Source: Candidatus Omnitrophota bacterium
GTDB lineage: Bacteria > Hinthialibacterota > Hinthialibacteria > OLB16
Direction of reading: 5' to 3'
NCBI GenBank assembly: GCA_020632575.1
Contig: JACKFH010000006.1
Span: forward strand, 1 to 64,000
Length of the DNA: 64,000 nt
In this document: one piece after another, positions 24,872 to 34,281 of the stretch
How positions within the stretch are numbered: position 1 is the stretch's first letter
Layout of the letters: each line of letters starts with the position of its first letter
Notes under the pieces: generated by a model
What the model was told of the DNA's origin: nothing
The model's database searches: none
Seen by the model: the letters and a program-made list of their open reading frames with translations, nothing else
Made by a program: the position numbers and the translations under genes

Positions 24872-27145
24872 ATGAAGAATCGAGAAACGCTTCTCTCCCT
24901 GATCTTCCTGACAGTCGCATTATCCATCCTGTTCGCCCCGGTTCTCTTAAGGGGGGAGACCTTTGCTTTGGGCGATGTTCCCGACCAGTTCCTTCCCTGG
25001 CGGATCTTCACTGCCGAGGAAATCGCGGATGGCCGCATCCCCCTTTGGAATCCCTATACCTTTTGCGGATCCCCTTTCCTCGCCAACATGCAGTCCGCCG
25101 TCCTATATCCAATCGACCGGGCGGTCGATCTCTTTTTCCAACCGGAACAAGGCGTCGGAATCGGAATGATCCTGCACCTCTTCCTGGGTGGGTTCTTTCT
25201 CTTTCTCCTTGCGCGTTCATTCGGCGCTTCGGAGCTCCCCTCGGGGATCGTCGCCATTGGATACGCCCTCGGTGGTTTCCACGCCATCCATTTCCTTGGA
25301 GGCAATCTGCTCACGATCACATCGTCCATCTACCTCCCCGGGCACCTCTGGGTTGTTCACTCCCTACGAAAGCGAATCGAGGAGGGAAGGAGGATGGGTT
25401 ATCTCCCCTTGATCGGAGTCCTGCTCGCCGTCCTCCAGGTCCTTTCAGGCCACGCCCAAATGACCTTTTACAACGCTTTCTTTGTGGGCGTGTTTTTCGT
25501 TTTGAATCTCATTCAAATGAAATCTGATCGATCGAGACTCATCGGAATTCTCTCGGGGATCGCGCTCTGCGCGGCTCTCCTCGCCGCTCCGCAGATCCTT
25601 CCCACACTCGAATACTCGCGTCACGCTTCACGGACTGGGACTCTTCCATACCTTCCCGCAACCGAGTTTTCGTTTGGGTGGGAGTTTCTCGCCTCATTCC
25701 TCCTCCCCGAATATTTGGGAACCCGCGCCGACCTTTACACCCCGCTGCGGGCGGACACCTATTGGGGGGACTGGAAGAACTGGTCGGCCGTCTATATCGG
25801 CCTCCTCCCCGCCCTCGGTTTCCTTTCATTCTTCATCTTCCGTTCCCCCTCCCCGCCATGCGGGGAGGGGGCTAGAGGGAGGGGTTCCGAAATTGGTTGG
25901 AGGGGTTCCGCCCTCACCCTCCTACTCCCACTGCTCCTCATCGCCCTCGTCCTTTCCCTTGGCCGCAACACCCCCATCTACTGGTATGTCCACCACTACG
26001 CCCCGCTCTTCGGCAAGTTCCGGGCGCCTTCGAAATTCCTCCCTGGAGTGATTGTCCCCTTCGCGGTGATTGGAGCGCTCGGCCTCAACTCCCTCTTCTT
26101 TCGATTGAGCCAAATCCGGATGTGTCACAAACGCGCCTTCGCATGGGGCGGAGTCGCCATCTTCGCTGGAGGGCTGCTGTTCGGGTATTCGATGAATTCA
26201 GACTTTCTCAGTACACCCGTTGAGAAAGGGGAGGTTGTATGGCGGGAGGCTCTCCGGTTTCTCTCCATGCTCGCGATGACTGTCGGAGTCCTCCTTTTTT
26301 ATGTCCGCTCTCAGCGCCCCAAGAAAACCGAATTCGACATCTGGCTCGCGCAGCTGGCGCTATTGCTTCTCATATCGTTCGATGTCGGAGCCTACTGCCA
26401 GAAGTATCTGGTCTTTGGATCGTACGACCGCATAAAAGTCTTTCCCTCGGAATGGGTCCGGTCCGAGATCGGCGCAAACGGTCGGCTCCTCGTCTCGCCG
26501 GAGGTTCCTCAACTCGATAACTGTGTCCCGGACAGGATTCTGACCGCGGGCGGATACGATCCCTTTCAGGTGGGGGATTATGTGGACTACTTCCGCGAAA
26601 AGGGTCAATTCGCCGAGGGTCAGATCCCCGACAGCTGGTCCCCAACTCTCGGTTCCGCCGAGGAACTGGGTGTCACCCACGTGCTCACTACCCGGGCGCT
26701 CAATTCCCCCCTGGTCGAACCCGACAAAAAGAATGGCCCTTGGATGTTGTACCGGGTTCTCGAGACCCAACCCCTGATTCAATTCGTTCCAGATGATAAG
26801 GTGGAATCCGCAACCGATGTCTCCCTCTCGTTCGGCTGGGATGTTGGGACGCTACGAGTATCAGGGACTGCGCCGACCGAGGGCCGCTTACTAATTCGCA
26901 ACGTGTATATGCCCGGGTGGTATGCGACCATTCCAAGGGCTGAAGAGATCCCGGTCGAAATGTCACCGCCCTTCTGGCAATCCTTCCCGGTCAAGGCCGG
27001 CGATTTCGACTACTCATTGGAGTACCGCCCCGATTCCTGGAAATGGGGAATCCGTTTTTTTTGGGTGGGGGTTTTTGTTTGTTGCATTTTTCTTTTCTAT
27101 CTTCGATTCGACATCCGATCAGTTGGGGGCGACACCGGGAACTGA
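24872..27145 (+). CDS. YfhO-like polytopic membrane protein
   Basis: The 757-residue protein has about twelve membrane segments. Its N-terminal segment, GDVPDQFLPWRIFTAEEI and GRIPLWNPYTFCGSPFLANM, is the hallmark of the YfhO family (GT-C-like fold). The C-terminal 150 residues form a soluble beta-rich domain (LLIRNVYMPGWYATIP). In Gram-positive bacteria YfhO glycosylates lipoteichoic acid using a lipid-linked sugar. The gene starts 4 bases after the GT-C gene, suggesting joint work on one lipid-linked donor. A palindromic repeat is inserted in frame at codons about 325-340 (SPSPPCGEGARGRGS), probably in a loop after SFFIFR, which normal family members would not carry. Confidence 0.85.
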   Translation: MKNRETLLSLIFLTVALSILFAPVLLRGETFALGDVPDQFLPWRIFTAEEIADGRIPLWNPYTFCGSPFLANMQSAVLYPIDRAVDLFFQPEQGVGIGMILHLFLGGFFLFLLARSFGASELPSGIVAIGYALGGFHAIHFLGGNLLTITSSIYLPGHLWVVHSLRKRIEEGRRMGYLPLIGVLLAVLQVLSGHAQMTFYNAFFVGVFFVLNLIQMKSDRSRLIGILSGIALCAALLAAPQILPTLEYSRHASRTGTLPYLPATEFSFGWEFLASFLLPEYLGTRADLYTPLRADTYWGDWKNWSAVYIGLLPALGFLSFFIFRSPSPPCGEGARGRGSEIGWRGSALTLLLPLLLIALVLSLGRNTPIYWYVHHYAPLFGKFRAPSKFLPGVIVPFAVIGALGLNSLFFRLSQIRMCHKRAFAWGGVAIFAGGLLFGYSMNSDFLSTPVEKGEVVWREALRFLSMLAMTVGVLLFYVRSQRPKKTEFDIWLAQLALLLLISFDVGAYCQKYLVFGSYDRIKVFPSEWVRSEIGANGRLLVSPEVPQLDNCVPDRILTAGGYDPFQVGDYVDYFREKGQFAEGQIPDSWSPTLGSAEELGVTHVLTTRALNSPLVEPDKKNGPWMLYRVLETQPLIQFVPDDKVESATDVSLSFGWDVGTLRVSGTAPTEGRLLIRNVYMPGWYATIPRAEEIPVEMSPPFWQSFPVKAGDFDYSLEYRPDSWKWGIRFFWVGVFVCCIFLFYLRFDIRSVGGDTGN
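25845..25885. repeat. Dispersed palindromic repeat inside the YfhO coding region
   Basis: A perfect 12-bp stem (25845-25856 with 25860-25871, loop CAT) built from CCCCTCCCCGC is followed by GCTAGAGGGAGGGG. Sequences of this kind are a common dispersed bacterial repeat whose translation gives SPSPPCGEGA. It keeps the reading frame open here. A related CCAACGGAGGGGGTTAGGGGGTGGGG stretch ends the isochorismatase-fold gene near 1390-1416. Confidence 0.75.
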
Positions 27146-27237
27146 AAAAACTATCGAGATCCTGCTAGACCTGCTCCCTATATCCGATATAGAATACTTT
27201 GACATGAAACGATATCTTGGCTAGTCGAGGATCCCTA

Positions 27238-29061
27238 ATGCCTACGCCGATCCCGCGGTGTTTCATCTGGCTCTCAGTGGCGTGTCTCTCCTTCGGAACG
27301 CCCTCTCAGGCGAGGACTCTAGTGGTTCGCCAAAACGGAACCGGAAACGCGACCACAATCAACCAAGCCTTGGAGATGCTCGACTACGACGACGGCGAGG
27401 CGGATCTCATCCTGATCGGCCCGGGTGAATATGACGAACAACTCGCTCTGAAGGGGAACGCGGGAGTCGATTCCCAAATGTTCCCTAACACTTTTAACCT
27501 GACTCCAACCACTCTCGAGAGAGCCTTCCAAAGTCACCCAGACCCCCTGGCGCTTCGCGGAGAAGACCCCAATAATCCGCCGGTTTTCCTCGTTCGGGAC
27601 GCATCGATTCAAACCTATGGCTTCTTTCCCTCCGATAGGTTTAATTCTTTCGAATCGCAAATCGTTCACTGCGGGAATGGGATCGCGATCGAAAATATCG
27701 AAATACGGCACACCCTTGTGAACGGCTATGCTCTCAATGGTCAAGCGGCTGGAATCGAATATAAGGATTGCCTCTTCACGAATGGCCTGAGTTCATCTGA
27801 CTTGGGTGAGGATTTCTTTGACGCGAGCAACAATGTGGAAATCACCTCGATGATCAATCCCGAAATTTCGGCGGACAATGGTTACCTCTTCGAAAACTGT
27901 CTAATGGATGGAAAGAGTCTTGTCGATGAATCGTTTCACGATTATGCCTTCAGCTATTTCCATGGGTACGATTTGGACGGCGCCCTAATCGGCAGAGAGG
28001 CAGTCGGCGGAATCGTATACCAGGGATGTGTGGTTAAGAATTGGGACGATTCGGTCCACTGGTTGCGCGGCCGGGAGGTGCTCGCGCGCGGTTTGGGCCT
28101 GAGCATGGTGCAGGATTGCTTTTTCGCTAACGTTCGTAATCCGGTTAGATGGGATGGCAACCAAGGTCCACGAGTCTTCAACCGAAACGTTGTTTACTTT
28201 TCGGAGGAACCTTGGATACAAGTCCGCGAACGATCTGGAGGCAGACCAAGCGAGGTTTACATCGCGAACAGCATCTTTTCGGGCAGCATCGACCCAATCG
28301 GGGGTGTCCGTATCGACCTGCGCGAGGAAAACATATCCCCCTCGAATGATTCCGAGGTTTGGATTGTCAACAACACCTTTCACGATTATTCCGACTACGC
28401 CATCCATGTCGAAGGATCTTTTCCACGCGCCGCGGGAATGATCGCAAACAACATCTTTCAAGGCAGTGACGAAATGCCCCAGGGAATCGCCATTGGGATC
28501 GACGATCCAGCGACGAATGTCTCGATCCTAACCAATCTCTTCTCTAACAATCTGGTCAACGTTCAAGGAATCCCCGATGTGGAGGAAGGCTCTTGCGATC
28601 ACGACCCAGAATTCAATTCCACGGAGATCGTAATACCGGAAGACCCGATTGGATTTGGGAGTTACCCTCCCGCTCGACAGAACTTCGAGCCATTCGCGTA
28701 TCCTCTGTATAACTCCGGGACTCTAGGTGTTTATGCTGAAGTGGCTCATTACGCGGGAAATCTCGATGTTGACCAGACTCACAGTCGTTACCAAATTTGC
28801 GGCTTCGACGAAACTTATGAAAGCTACATCCATTGCCCAGGCGTGGGGGCGCAGGGAATAACCGGTCCCGATTTCTTTCCTTTTAATCGCAGTGAACCCG
28901 GGCATGGAAAGACTTTCGATTCGGACTTTCTCTGTGAGCCAACGCCGATTTCCGTCCCGACCTTCGTTAGTGAACGATCCGATGTGAACGTCGACGGTGT
29001 CGTGAACGAGACGGATCTCCTGCTTCTCCTACAGGATTGGGGGCGGGTCAGCGGTCCCTAA
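27238..29061 (+). CDS. Secreted beta-helix protein with C-terminal dockerin-like half repeat
   Basis: The 607-residue protein has a signal peptide (MPTPIPRCFIWLSVACLSFG, cleavage near SQA-R). A right-handed beta-helix follows with repeated xxNNIF/FENCL turns, for example EVWIVNNTFHDYSDYAIH and IANNIFQGSDE. The last 30 residues are SDVNVDGVVNETDLLLLLQ then DWGRVSGP, one calcium-binding half of a type I dockerin at the very C-terminus. Helix proteins of this type bind or cleave glycans; no catalytic constellation could be identified. The ATG at 27238 has CGAGG seven bases upstream and gives the best signal. It follows the YfhO-like gene by about 90 bases and could be read from the same or its own promoter. 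Confidence 0.82.
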   Translation: MPTPIPRCFIWLSVACLSFGTPSQARTLVVRQNGTGNATTINQALEMLDYDDGEADLILIGPGEYDEQLALKGNAGVDSQMFPNTFNLTPTTLERAFQSHPDPLALRGEDPNNPPVFLVRDASIQTYGFFPSDRFNSFESQIVHCGNGIAIENIEIRHTLVNGYALNGQAAGIEYKDCLFTNGLSSSDLGEDFFDASNNVEITSMINPEISADNGYLFENCLMDGKSLVDESFHDYAFSYFHGYDLDGALIGREAVGGIVYQGCVVKNWDDSVHWLRGREVLARGLGLSMVQDCFFANVRNPVRWDGNQGPRVFNRNVVYFSEEPWIQVRERSGGRPSEVYIANSIFSGSIDPIGGVRIDLREENISPSNDSEVWIVNNTFHDYSDYAIHVEGSFPRAAGMIANNIFQGSDEMPQGIAIGIDDPATNVSILTNLFSNNLVNVQGIPDVEEGSCDHDPEFNSTEIVIPEDPIGFGSYPPARQNFEPFAYPLYNSGTLGVYAEVAHYAGNLDVDQTHSRYQICGFDETYESYIHCPGVGAQGITGPDFFPFNRSEPGHGKTFDSDFLCEPTPISVPTFVSERSDVNVDGVVNETDLLLLLQDWGRVSGP

Positions 29062-29112
29062 GTTCGTTCTTCCCTCCCCATTTTGATCTTTTCCGCTATA
29101 TTGAAACTCCGA

Positions 29113-30381
29113 ATGAACACTCAGAGAAAACCGCGTATCGCGTTTATCGATTTGACTTTCAACTGGCCGCCGGTGGGGGGATGCTGGGTCGATCTCATGC
29201 AGATCTGCTCGCGCCTTCAGAGCCGAGGTTTCGAGACCAAACTCTTTGTCCCGGTCTGGACCGACTATTATCCGCGCGGGCGTATCGAATCCGATCTCCC
29301 TTTTCCGGTCGAGAAGATCCATTTCAGCCGTTTCACCTTCAACGCTTACCACCTGCGAAAACGATTTGGCAAAGCGGTCGGCGAGTGGAAACCCGACTAT
29401 GTTTTCCTCGGCGATGGGTACCATCTGAAACCGCATCTGCTCGACCATTTCTCAAAGAAGGTCCCGACTTATTGCCGGCTCTACGCCTACGATGTCAATT
29501 GCCTGAACCTTCATTACTGGCTCTATGACGAGGGACGAATTTGTGACGGCGGTTTTTTGACCGACCCCGACCGATGTCACCGCTGCTGGCACCCGGGGAA
29601 ATCCTTTTATAAGCGCGCGGCGAAGATTGCCCTGGGTTATCCCGACCAGCATCCTCAACTTCATTTTTCGCAGGAGTACATGAGTTCCCTCGCCTTCACG
29701 GGCTGGTATCGAAAGCGGCTCCCCGAGTGGTTGGCTCGAGCTGAGGGGTTGATTGTGTACAACGAGTTCACCGCGGACTTCTTCCGTCCGATCACCGACA
29801 AGATCCATGTCATCCCCTCCGGAATCGACACCGCCCGATTCCAACCGGTTGAGAAACAGAACAGAGAGCGGCCTGTCCTATTCGTTCCGGGCCGAGTCAA
29901 TGACGAACTCAAAGGTTTTTCGACTGTGTTCGAGGCCTGCAAGAAACTCCGCGAAGAGGGGTTCGATTTCGAGGTCCGAATCACCGCCGCTTTCGACATG
30001 CATTTCGAGGAGAAATGGATCGTCAACCTTGGGTGGGTCCCTCAAGAAAAAGTCCCAAGCCTGTACGATGAAGTCGACATCGCCATTGTTCCCAGTCTCT
30101 GGGTCGAGCCCTTCGGCATCACCACCCTTGAGGCGATGGCTTCCGGAGTGCCGGTGGTTGGCTCCAAGATTGGGGGCATTGCTGAGACCCTGGTCGATGG
30201 AGAGACCGGGCTGCACTATCCATCGGGCGATTCAGGCCGATTGGCAGAATCCCTCAAGAAACTCCTGGAGTCTCCCGACTTCCGCAAACAATTTGGAGAG
30301 TCGGGGAGAAAACGCGCGGTCGAGGTCTACGATTGGGAGCGAGTGGTCGATAACCACTACATGGACCTCTTTCGATCATGA
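29113..30381 (+). CDS. GT4-family glycosyltransferase with Cys/His cluster
   Basis: The 422-residue protein is a GT-B glycosyltransferase. Its C-terminal half has VIPSGIDTARF, the GRVNDELKGFSTVFEA donor-side segment and the EX7E motif EPFGITTLE (Glu332 and Glu340), all typical of the GT4 family of retaining enzymes. The N-terminal acceptor domain contains a Cys/His group (C121, C130, C144, C155, C158, H160, in CHRCWH) that could hold zinc, as in some O-antigen GT4 enzymes. There is no signal or membrane segment, so it acts at the cytoplasmic face. The stop overlaps the next gene's ATG (ATGA), so it is translationally coupled to a carbamoyltransferase. The pair probably transfers and then carbamoylates a sugar. 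Confidence 0.9.
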   Translation: MNTQRKPRIAFIDLTFNWPPVGGCWVDLMQICSRLQSRGFETKLFVPVWTDYYPRGRIESDLPFPVEKIHFSRFTFNAYHLRKRFGKAVGEWKPDYVFLGDGYHLKPHLLDHFSKKVPTYCRLYAYDVNCLNLHYWLYDEGRICDGGFLTDPDRCHRCWHPGKSFYKRAAKIALGYPDQHPQLHFSQEYMSSLAFTGWYRKRLPEWLARAEGLIVYNEFTADFFRPITDKIHVIPSGIDTARFQPVEKQNRERPVLFVPGRVNDELKGFSTVFEACKKLREEGFDFEVRITAAFDMHFEEKWIVNLGWVPQEKVPSLYDEVDIAIVPSLWVEPFGITTLEAMASGVPVVGSKIGGIAETLVDGETGLHYPSGDSGRLAESLKKLLESPDFRKQFGESGRKRAVEVYDWERVVDNHYMDLFRS

Positions 30382-32069
30382 AAATTCTGGGGATCAGCGA
30401 ACTCGATAACGACGCCGGAGCCTGTGCGCTCATCGATGGGAAAGTGGCGGCCGCCGCCAATGAGGAACGGTTCTCCCGTATCAAACAGCACGCGGGCTTT
30501 CCTTTCCAGGCAGTCGAATGGATTTGCAAACACACTGGAATCGAACCCAAGGATTTCGACGCGATCGCGATCGCCAAACCGGAAGCCGAGGAGGAAATCC
30601 GTCTCGTTCGAAAACCCGTTCTCGAATATGGTTGGAACCAAGAACGACGTTCCTCCTTCCTGGACAAGAAACTGACACAAGCCGCCTTTCGATTCTATCG
30701 ATTCCCCAAACACAAAAGCTCGGTGCTTGACCTCAATGCGGAACTAGAGACCTGGCTTCGACAATCCGACATCGACCGATCCAAGATCTATCGAGTCGAT
30801 CATCACCGCGCTCATGCTCTTTCCGCCCAAGTCGCGAGCGGTTTCGACGCCTGCCTCGCGGTCACCTGCGATGGTCAGGGGGCCGGGGTGACCGGCACGG
30901 TTTGGAAGGGAGAGGGAATCCGCCTCCATCCAATTCAGAAAATCTATCTCCCCCATTCCATGGGAAATTTTTACGCCGCCGCCACCAAAGCCCTTGGATT
31001 CATTCCGAACCGTCACGAGGGAAAGGTGACCGGACTCGCCGCTTACGCCGAACCGGCCGAGGAAGATCTGGCCACGCTCCGTCGGATCGCTTGGGCTGAG
31101 GGCGGCGCCTATTACGCACCCTGTGTCTACGGAGCCTACCCGAAGATCAAAAGATTTCTCGACAATGCGGGCAGGGAGCGTTTCGCCGCCACCTTTCAAA
31201 AGGTGCTCGAGGAGACTGTGGTCGATTGGGTTCGGTTCCATGTCGAGCAGACAGGACTGAGCCGAGTGGTCCTGTCTGGGGGAGTCTTCGCGAATGTGAA
31301 ACTCAACCAGCGAATCGAGGAGATCGAGGGAGTCGAGGAGGTCTTTGTCTTCCCGGGCATGGCCGATGGCGGTCTCGGTCACGGCGCCGCGGTCGGCTGG
31401 GATTGGGACTGTGGAGAGAACGAAACAGTCCCCGGACTCGACCATGTTTATTGGGGGCCGGAACCTACTGGCGAGGAATGCGCTCGATCAATCCGAGACT
31501 CGGGTTTGGAGGCCACCCAGCCCGAAGATCTGGTCGGTGAGACTGCGCGGTTACTAGCGGAGGGAAAAGTGGTGGCGGTCTGCCGAGGCGCTCTCGAGTT
31601 CGGCCCGCGCGCGCTCGGCCACCGCAGCATCCTCTACCAACCGACCGACCCCTCGGTTAACGACTGGTTGAATGTTCAACTCCGTCGGACCGAGTTCATG
31701 CCCTTCGCCCCGGTCACCCGGATGGAGAATGCCTCGAGGTGTTATCCGAAACTGTCCTCGAAATCGACCGCGAGGTTCATGACCATCACCACGGATTGTT
31801 CCCAGGAAATGGCAAAGAAATGTCCGGCGGTGACTCATGTCGATGGCACGGCCCGACCGCAACTCATCGACCGTGAGACCGATCCTTTTTACTACGATGT
31901 CTTAAAGAGGTATGAGGAAGCGACCGGCAATCCCAGTCTGATCAACACCAGTTTCAACCTGCACGAGGAACCGATTGTGGCGACTCCAAGTGAAGCGATC
32001 CAAGCGGCCAAACAAGCCTCTTTGAACTATCTGATCCTCGCCGACACGCTGATTCGAATTGTCGATTAG
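30378..32069 (+). CDS. Carbamoyltransferase of the NodU/CmcH/TobZ family
   Basis: The 563-residue protein has the N-terminal Kae1-like domain (MKILGISELDNDAGACALID) with the metal-binding DHHRAHALSA motif (His142, His143, His146), VVLSGGVFANVKLNQRI, and a C-terminal YrdC-like part. Family conserved blocks include EFGPRALGHRSIL, MPFAPVTRME and NPSLINTSFNLHEEPIV. These enzymes use carbamoyl phosphate and ATP, via carbamoyl adenylate, to carbamoylate hydroxyls of sugars or antibiotics. The ATG overlaps the GT4 stop by 4 bases. Its stop overlaps that of the converging histidine kinase by 4 bases. With GT4 beside it, a sugar carbamoylation of a surface glycan is more likely than antibiotic tailoring. 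The length is normal for the family. Confidence 0.93.
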   Translation: MKILGISELDNDAGACALIDGKVAAAANEERFSRIKQHAGFPFQAVEWICKHTGIEPKDFDAIAIAKPEAEEEIRLVRKPVLEYGWNQERRSSFLDKKLTQAAFRFYRFPKHKSSVLDLNAELETWLRQSDIDRSKIYRVDHHRAHALSAQVASGFDACLAVTCDGQGAGVTGTVWKGEGIRLHPIQKIYLPHSMGNFYAAATKALGFIPNRHEGKVTGLAAYAEPAEEDLATLRRIAWAEGGAYYAPCVYGAYPKIKRFLDNAGRERFAATFQKVLEETVVDWVRFHVEQTGLSRVVLSGGVFANVKLNQRIEEIEGVEEVFVFPGMADGGLGHGAAVGWDWDCGENETVPGLDHVYWGPEPTGEECARSIRDSGLEATQPEDLVGETARLLAEGKVVAVCRGALEFGPRALGHRSILYQPTDPSVNDWLNVQLRRTEFMPFAPVTRMENASRCYPKLSSKSTARFMTITTDCSQEMAKKCPAVTHVDGTARPQLIDRETDPFYYDVLKRYEEATGNPSLINTSFNLHEEPIVATPSEAIQAAKQASLNYLILADTLIRIVD

Positions 32070-34183
32070 ACCGGGTTGCCACTCTCCAGCTCCAGCCTGG
32101 AAGCGGACACTTTCGGTTTCTTCTCAATAGTCTCGCGCAAAACCCCAATGAGTTCCCGGTAAGTGTAAGGCTTTTGAATGAAGCCGAGGCCATCCCGGTC
32201 CTCGAGATCGATCAGGTACGCGTCATGATTGAAACCGCTGGTGAATATGACCCGGATGTCGGGATCGATCTCCTTCATCTTCCGGTAAGTCTCGACTCCA
32301 TTGAGGCCGGGCATGGTCCAGTCCAGAAGAACCGCCTCGAACCGAGCTGGGTGCTCCTCGAGGATTCGAATCCCCTCTCTTCCGCTCGAGGCCACAGTCA
32401 CATCGAATCCCGACCTAAAGAGCATGGCATTCGCGATGTTTCGAACGCTCGCTTCGTCATCGACAACCAGCACTTGACCCGTCCCTTTCCAGGCGGGGTC
32501 GAAGGTGGCCTGAGTCGGCCTCGATGGGATCGGCGTCGTGGACACCGGAAACAGCAAGAGAACAGTGGTTCCATACCCTTTTTCGCTCGCCACTTTGATC
32601 ACGCCATGGTGGGCGCGGACCACTCCTAAAACCATCGACATTCCTAGGCCACGCTTCTCGGGTTTGGTGGTGAAGAAGGGGTCGAACATTCTGGACCGAG
32701 TCTCCCGATCCATTCCCGCGCCTGTGTCCGAAACCTCTACGAAAACATACTCCCCCTCCTCATAAGATCCACAGTAATGGGCTTCCGCTAGATACCGTCG
32801 ACTGCATCTGAGCGATCCCGTTCGAATGGTGATCACCGCATCCTCATTCTCGATGGATTCCGCGGCGTTTGTCACGAGATTGACCACCGCCTGCTGGATC
32901 TGATCGACATCCCCCTCTACGGGGGGCGGAGATTCTTCGAAAAACAATTCTAAGACCGCTCGATCCGAGGCCGAAATTTTAAGCATTTGATCGATGCTTC
33001 GCACGACATCCGTCAGATTCACGGACACACTGCGAGACTTCCCTTTCCCTGAGAATGCGAGCATCTGATTGCACAAATCCGACATCCTCTCACCTGCGGT
33101 TTGGATCTCCCGAATCATTTGGCGCGGCCATTGGTCGGGGCCAAGTTCGCTCAGAATCATGTCTGAGTTTCCCATGATGGTCAGAAGCTGATTGTTGAGA
33201 TCATGCGCGACTCCGCCCGCGAAGATTCCGAGACTCTCGAGTTTCTGAGCAACTTGAATCTGCCCGACCAGTTCCTCTCGTTCCTCCTCGGCCAAGATCC
33301 GGTCGGTCAAATCCAGGATCGTCGCGATTAATCGGCTCGGTCGACCCTCCTTGTCGAATAGAATAATCCCTTCACTCTCAATGTGACGGACTGTCCCATC
33401 CGCCGGGATAACTCGATATCGAATGGGTTGGAGATTGAGTTCGTTGATGGCGTCTTCGCGCGCTGCTTTGACTTTCTCACGGTCATCGGGGTGGATTCGC
33501 CTCTCCATTTTTAACGCCAAGTCCTCCCCACGGTCCTTGGGGGACAACCCGTGTATCCGAAGCGCCTCGTCAGAAATTTGGAAGGATCCCGAGTCGAAAT
33601 CCCATTCCCAGCTTCCGAGATGAGCAATCTCCTGCGAACGACTCAATAGAGTTTGGCTCCGACGAAGGTCTTCCTGCGATCGAATTCTTTCCTCGATTTC
33701 GTTCTTTAGTTCCTCTCGTTCTTTGGCAAGTAGATCCTTGATGGTGTTTGCATTGACCGTCGAAAAATAAAAGGCGGCGAGAATCAGAAACATCCCGGAC
33801 CAAATAAGGATGTCCTGCAGAACCACATCCCAACTATTCCCACCGCCGAACAGAGGTTGTGTCTCAATATTTGTTAGCACGATGGCGCAGTTGATAGTCT
33901 GAGAGAGAATCAGGAAGGACCCGCCGACCAAGGAGAGGATTCGAATCGACCAAACCTGGTGGACTTTCCATAGCAAGAAAATCGATGCGACCGCGAAAAC
34001 AGTCACGGCTGTTAAACTGAGAGAGGCTTTGGCTATTTCGTATACCCACTCATGGTTGGGTAGGTTTCGAGAGAGGAGCGACAAACCGACGGCAAGAAGG
34101 AAGGCAAAAATGGAGATCTGCCTGAGACGGAGATTTTCACCCCATGCGCCGTCATCAATGGAAAGTGAACGGGACGACTCCAA
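32066..34183 (-). CDS. Membrane hybrid histidine kinase (4TM-PAS-HisKA-HATPase-REC)
   Basis: The 705-residue protein has four membrane segments (about 23-39, 52-73, 81-104, 119-142), a coiled coil, and a PAS domain (182-297) ending ATILDLTDRILAEE. A HisKA domain follows with phosphoacceptor His327 in FAGGVAHDLNNQLL. The HATPase domain has an N-box at VVNLVTNAAESI and G-boxes DTGAGMD and RGLGMSMVLG. The C-terminal receiver has Asp621 in LLDWTMPG and Lys671 in IQKPY. The NtrB-type H-box and terminal receiver are typical of Gram-negative hybrid kinases. No output regulator gene adjoins it. The TTG start is supported by AGGAGGG 7 bases upstream and a likely promoter behind it. The signal is unknown. 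Confidence 0.92.
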   Translation of the reverse strand: MESSRSLSIDDGAWGENLRLRQISIFAFLLAVGLSLLSRNLPNHEWVYEIAKASLSLTAVTVFAVASIFLLWKVHQVWSIRILSLVGGSFLILSQTINCAIVLTNIETQPLFGGGNSWDVVLQDILIWSGMFLILAAFYFSTVNANTIKDLLAKEREELKNEIEERIRSQEDLRRSQTLLSRSQEIAHLGSWEWDFDSGSFQISDEALRIHGLSPKDRGEDLALKMERRIHPDDREKVKAAREDAINELNLQPIRYRVIPADGTVRHIESEGIILFDKEGRPSRLIATILDLTDRILAEEEREELVGQIQVAQKLESLGIFAGGVAHDLNNQLLTIMGNSDMILSELGPDQWPRQMIREIQTAGERMSDLCNQMLAFSGKGKSRSVSVNLTDVVRSIDQMLKISASDRAVLELFFEESPPPVEGDVDQIQQAVVNLVTNAAESIENEDAVITIRTGSLRCSRRYLAEAHYCGSYEEGEYVFVEVSDTGAGMDRETRSRMFDPFFTTKPEKRGLGMSMVLGVVRAHHGVIKVASEKGYGTTVLLLFPVSTTPIPSRPTQATFDPAWKGTGQVLVVDDEASVRNIANAMLFRSGFDVTVASSGREGIRILEEHPARFEAVLLDWTMPGLNGVETYRKMKEIDPDIRVIFTSGFNHDAYLIDLEDRDGLGFIQKPYTYRELIGVLRETIEKKPKVSASRLELESGNPV

Positions 34184-34224
34184 ACCAAAACCCTCCTCGT
34201 ATCCGAAATATCTCGATTTAAATT

Positions 34225-34252
34225 ATTGTAGCATATCGAGCATAAATCAAAA
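34225..34252 (-). promoter_or_regulatory. Predicted sigma70-type promoter of the hybrid kinase
   Basis: On the minus strand an extended -10 (TGCTACAAT, 34225-34233) lies about 42 bases before the TTG start. A weak -35 (TTTTGA, 34247-34252) is 16 bases upstream. The region is A/T-rich compared with its surroundings. This is predicted by eye only. Confidence 0.4.
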
Positions 34253-34281
34253 GAGGAAAAAGAAGAGGGATTATCTAGGAC

